Assembly: GCF_028682455.1 (NCBI RefSeq)
Contig: NZ_JANHLD010000003.1
Span: 1,054,001-1,118,000, forward strand
Reading direction: 5' to 3'
DNA: 64,000 bases
Origin: Pseudomonas putida
Lineage (GTDB): Bacteria; Pseudomonadota; Gammaproteobacteria; Pseudomonadales; Pseudomonadaceae
A program made the position numbers and the translations under genes. Below, one piece after another: positions 62,057-64,000 of the stretch; the first letter of the stretch is position 1, and the number at the start of each line of letters is the position of its first letter. Under the pieces are notes generated by a model. It searched no databases. It saw only the letters and a list, made by a program, of their open reading frames with translations, and was not told the DNA's origin.

Positions 62057-64000
62057 GTGTCGATCCATGTCGCGTTGCACCATGTCACCGAATACCGTTA
62101 TGACCGTGCCATCGAACTGGGTCCGCAAATTGTGCGCCTGCGTCCGGCTGCCCATAGCCGTACGCGGATTCTCTCCTATGCCTTGAAGGTGCAACCGGCC
62201 GGGCATTTCATCAACTGGCAGCAGGATCCCCAGGGCAATTACCTGGCGCGCCTGGTGTTCCCGGAAAAAACCGACAACCTGCGGGTGGAGGTGGACCTGG
62301 TCGCCGAAATGGCGGTGTTCAACCCCTTCGACTTTTTCCTTGAGCCCTACGCCGAACAGATTCCCTTCAACTATGGCCGCGATGAGCGTCATGAACTGAT
62401 GCCCTACCTCGAGCAACTGCCCCTGACGCCGTTGTTTGCCAGCTACCTGGCCGGCATCGAGCGCACGCCGCAGGCCAGTGTGGATTTCCTGGTCGCCCTG
62501 AACCAGCGCCTGAGCCAGGACATCCGCTATCTGATCCGCCTGGAGTCCGGAGTGCAAACGCCGGAGCAAACACTGCAGGGCCGCTCGGGCTCCTGCCGGG
62601 ACTCGGCCTGGCTGCTGGTGCAGATTCTGCGTCACCTGGGATTGGCGGCCCGGTTTGTCTCCGGCTACCTGATTCAACTCAAGGCAGACGTCAAGGCGCT
62701 GGACGGGCCGTCAGGCAGCGAAGAGGACTTCACCGACCTGCACGCCTGGTGCGAGGTCTACCTGCCCGGCGCCGGCTGGATCGGGCTGGATGCCACCTCG
62801 GGGCTGTTTGCCGGCGAAGGGCATATCCCGTTGGCCTGCAGCCCCGATCCAACGTCAGCGGCGCCGATCAGCGGCCTGGTCGAGCCGTGCGAGTGCGACT
62901 TCTCCCATGAGATGAGCGTGGAGCGGCTGTGGGAGTCGCCACGGGTGACGCTGCCCTACAGCGATGAGCAGTGGCAGGCAATCGTTGCCCTGGGGCGTCA
63001 GGTCGACAGGGAACTCAATGCGGCCGATGTTCGCCTGACCATGGGCGGTGAGCCCACCTTCGTGGCCATCGATGATCCCGATGGTGCCGAGTGGAACACC
63101 GCGGCCCTCGGCCCGAACAAGCGGCGCCGGGCTACCGAGCTGTTCCAGCGCCTGTACAAGCACTATGCGCCCAAGGGGCTGGTGCATTTCGGCCAGGGCA
63201 AGTGGTACCCGGGCGAGCAGTTGCCGCGCTGGTCGCTGAACTGCTTCTGGCGTCGCGATGGCGAGCCGGTGTGGAACAACCCGGCGCTGATTGCCGACGA
63301 GACGCAGGATCATGGCGCCGACAGCCACCTGGCCGGGCGTTTTCTGGCCAGTATTGCCGAGCGGCTCAAGGTGCCGACCCGGTATGTATTTCCTGCCTGC
63401 GAAGACGCCCTGTACTACCTGTGGCGAGAAGGTGGGCTGCCCTCCAATGTACGTGTCGACGACGCGCGCCTGGGCGATGAAATGGAGCGCGCACGCTTGC
63501 GCAAGGTGTTCGAGCAGGGGCTGGACCAGGTCGTCGGTCAGGTACTGCCGCTGGCACGTAGCGCCGATGAGCAGCGCTGGCAGAGCGGGCGCTGGTTCCT
63601 GCGTGACCAGCATTGCCGGCTGGTGCCGGGCGACTCACCGCTGGGGTACCGCCTGCCGCTGGCGGCGCAGCCCTGGGTGAGCGCGGCAGAATATCCGTAC
63701 GTACACCCCACCGACCCCAACCAGCCGCTGGCCGACCTGCCTGATCGCGATTCGCTGGCCAGCGCCAGTGCGGGCCATGCGTTGGATGAACAAGAGCAGT
63801 CGGCCCCCAAGGTCGACGAATCGGCCGACTGGCTGACCCGCACGGCCTTGTGTGCCGAGCCCCGGGAGGGCCGGCTCTACCTGTTCATGCCACCGCTGTC
63901 GCGGCTGGAGGATTACCTGGAGCTGGTTGCAGTCATCGAGGCAACCGCCGAGGAACTGCATTGCCCGGTCTTGCTCGAGGGGTATGAGCCACCTGCCGAT
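62057..64000 (+). CDS. Transglutaminase-like / DUF2126 protein (5' part, runs off the window)
   Basis: The frame is open from the GTG at 62057 to the last base, 648 codons, with no stop. The start is supported by AGGAGG 6 bases upstream. Residues 1-290 form a transglutaminase-like region: beta-domain (HHVTEYRYDRAIELGPQIVR) then the catalytic Cys (GRSGSCRDSAWLLVQ, Cys180), His (DLHAWCEVYLPG) and Asp (WIGLDATSGLFAGEGH). From about residue 330 the DUF2126 domain begins (LTMGGEPTFVAIDD, GPNKRRRATELFQRLYKHYA, HFGQGKWYPGEQLPRWSLNC). Family members are about 1,100 residues, so roughly 450 are missing. A peptide amidase or cross-linking role is possible; it is usually linked to alpha-E and other DUF2126-associated genes. 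No signal peptide is seen. Confidence 0.9.
   Translation, partial: MSIHVALHHVTEYRYDRAIELGPQIVRLRPAAHSRTRILSYALKVQPAGHFINWQQDPQGNYLARLVFPEKTDNLRVEVDLVAEMAVFNPFDFFLEPYAEQIPFNYGRDERHELMPYLEQLPLTPLFASYLAGIERTPQASVDFLVALNQRLSQDIRYLIRLESGVQTPEQTLQGRSGSCRDSAWLLVQILRHLGLAARFVSGYLIQLKADVKALDGPSGSEEDFTDLHAWCEVYLPGAGWIGLDATSGLFAGEGHIPLACSPDPTSAAPISGLVEPCECDFSHEMSVERLWESPRVTLPYSDEQWQAIVALGRQVDRELNAADVRLTMGGEPTFVAIDDPDGAEWNTAALGPNKRRRATELFQRLYKHYAPKGLVHFGQGKWYPGEQLPRWSLNCFWRRDGEPVWNNPALIADETQDHGADSHLAGRFLASIAERLKVPTRYVFPACEDALYYLWREGGLPSNVRVDDARLGDEMERARLRKVFEQGLDQVVGQVLPLARSADEQRWQSGRWFLRDQHCRLVPGDSPLGYRLPLAAQPWVSAAEYPYVHPTDPNQPLADLPDRDSLASASAGHALDEQEQSAPKVDESADWLTRTALCAEPREGRLYLFMPPLSRLEDYLELVAVIEATAEELHCPVLLEGYEPPAD

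Overview
The window is chromosomal DNA of a gamma-proteobacterium, almost certainly a fluorescent Pseudomonas of the P. putida / P. fluorescens type. The evidence is high-GC codon use, the gene order (hldE, tolC, thiC, parE, parC, serB, psd, motAB, rsgA, orn, queG, amiB-mutL-miaA-hfq-hflXKC, hisZ, purA, rnr, rlmB, rpsF-rpsR-rplI, dnaB), and repeated copies of the GCGGGGCAAGCCCGCTCC palindrome typical of Pseudomonas REP elements. Most of the window is core genome. No insertion sequence, prophage or CRISPR array was seen.

Layout. 1-7.8 kb: the 3' part of hldE, a conserved protein with a degenerate Nudix-like box, an aldo/keto reductase and FAD oxidoreductase pair, an SMR efflux protein divergent from a LysR regulator with a palindromic operator, then waaA and tolC. 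8-11.5 kb: TPP riboswitch, thiC and the probable pyrimidine-precursor transporter cytX. 11.5-21.7 kb: a DUF3298 lipoprotein, then nudF, a DUF1249 gene, cpdA, yqiA, parE, a phytase-like esterase, a retropepsin and parC on the + strand, then a PqiC-like lipoprotein. 21.7-30 kb: an AhpA/YtjB-type membrane protein divergent from serB, the HDOD-rhdA-psd run on the - strand, and motAB behind a sigma-28-type promoter. 30-30.8 kb: a small accessory insertion with a stand-alone TIR-domain gene and a coupled 19-codon leader ORF.

30.8-46.6 kb: rsgA, orn, a TRIC-type membrane protein, queG, nnrD, tsaE, the amiB-mutL-miaA-hfq-hflX-hflK-hflC superoperon, hisZ and purA. 46.7-52 kb: a chemoreceptor, a Fur-box-controlled iron-binding protein and permease pair with no adjacent ATPase gene, and two identical tRNA-Leu(CAG) genes behind a strong stable-RNA-type promoter. 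52-64 kb: rnr-rlmB, the rpsF-rpsR-DUF2232-rplI ribosomal operon, dnaB, a YgiQ radical SAM protein, and the 5' two-thirds of a transglutaminase/DUF2126 gene that runs off the right edge.

The best candidate for something undescribed is the TIR gene. It sits between core genes motB and rsgA, the residue at the usual catalytic Glu position reads Gln, and it is preceded by a short ORF with its own ribosome binding site and a TGATG stop-start overlap. Other points worth following are the ATC-N9-GAT palindrome that overlaps the lysR ribosome binding site, the long thiC leader with a distal complementary pair, the esterase and protease genes between parE and parC, the REP-derived hairpin at the end of queG, and a bulged hairpin in the rpsF leader.
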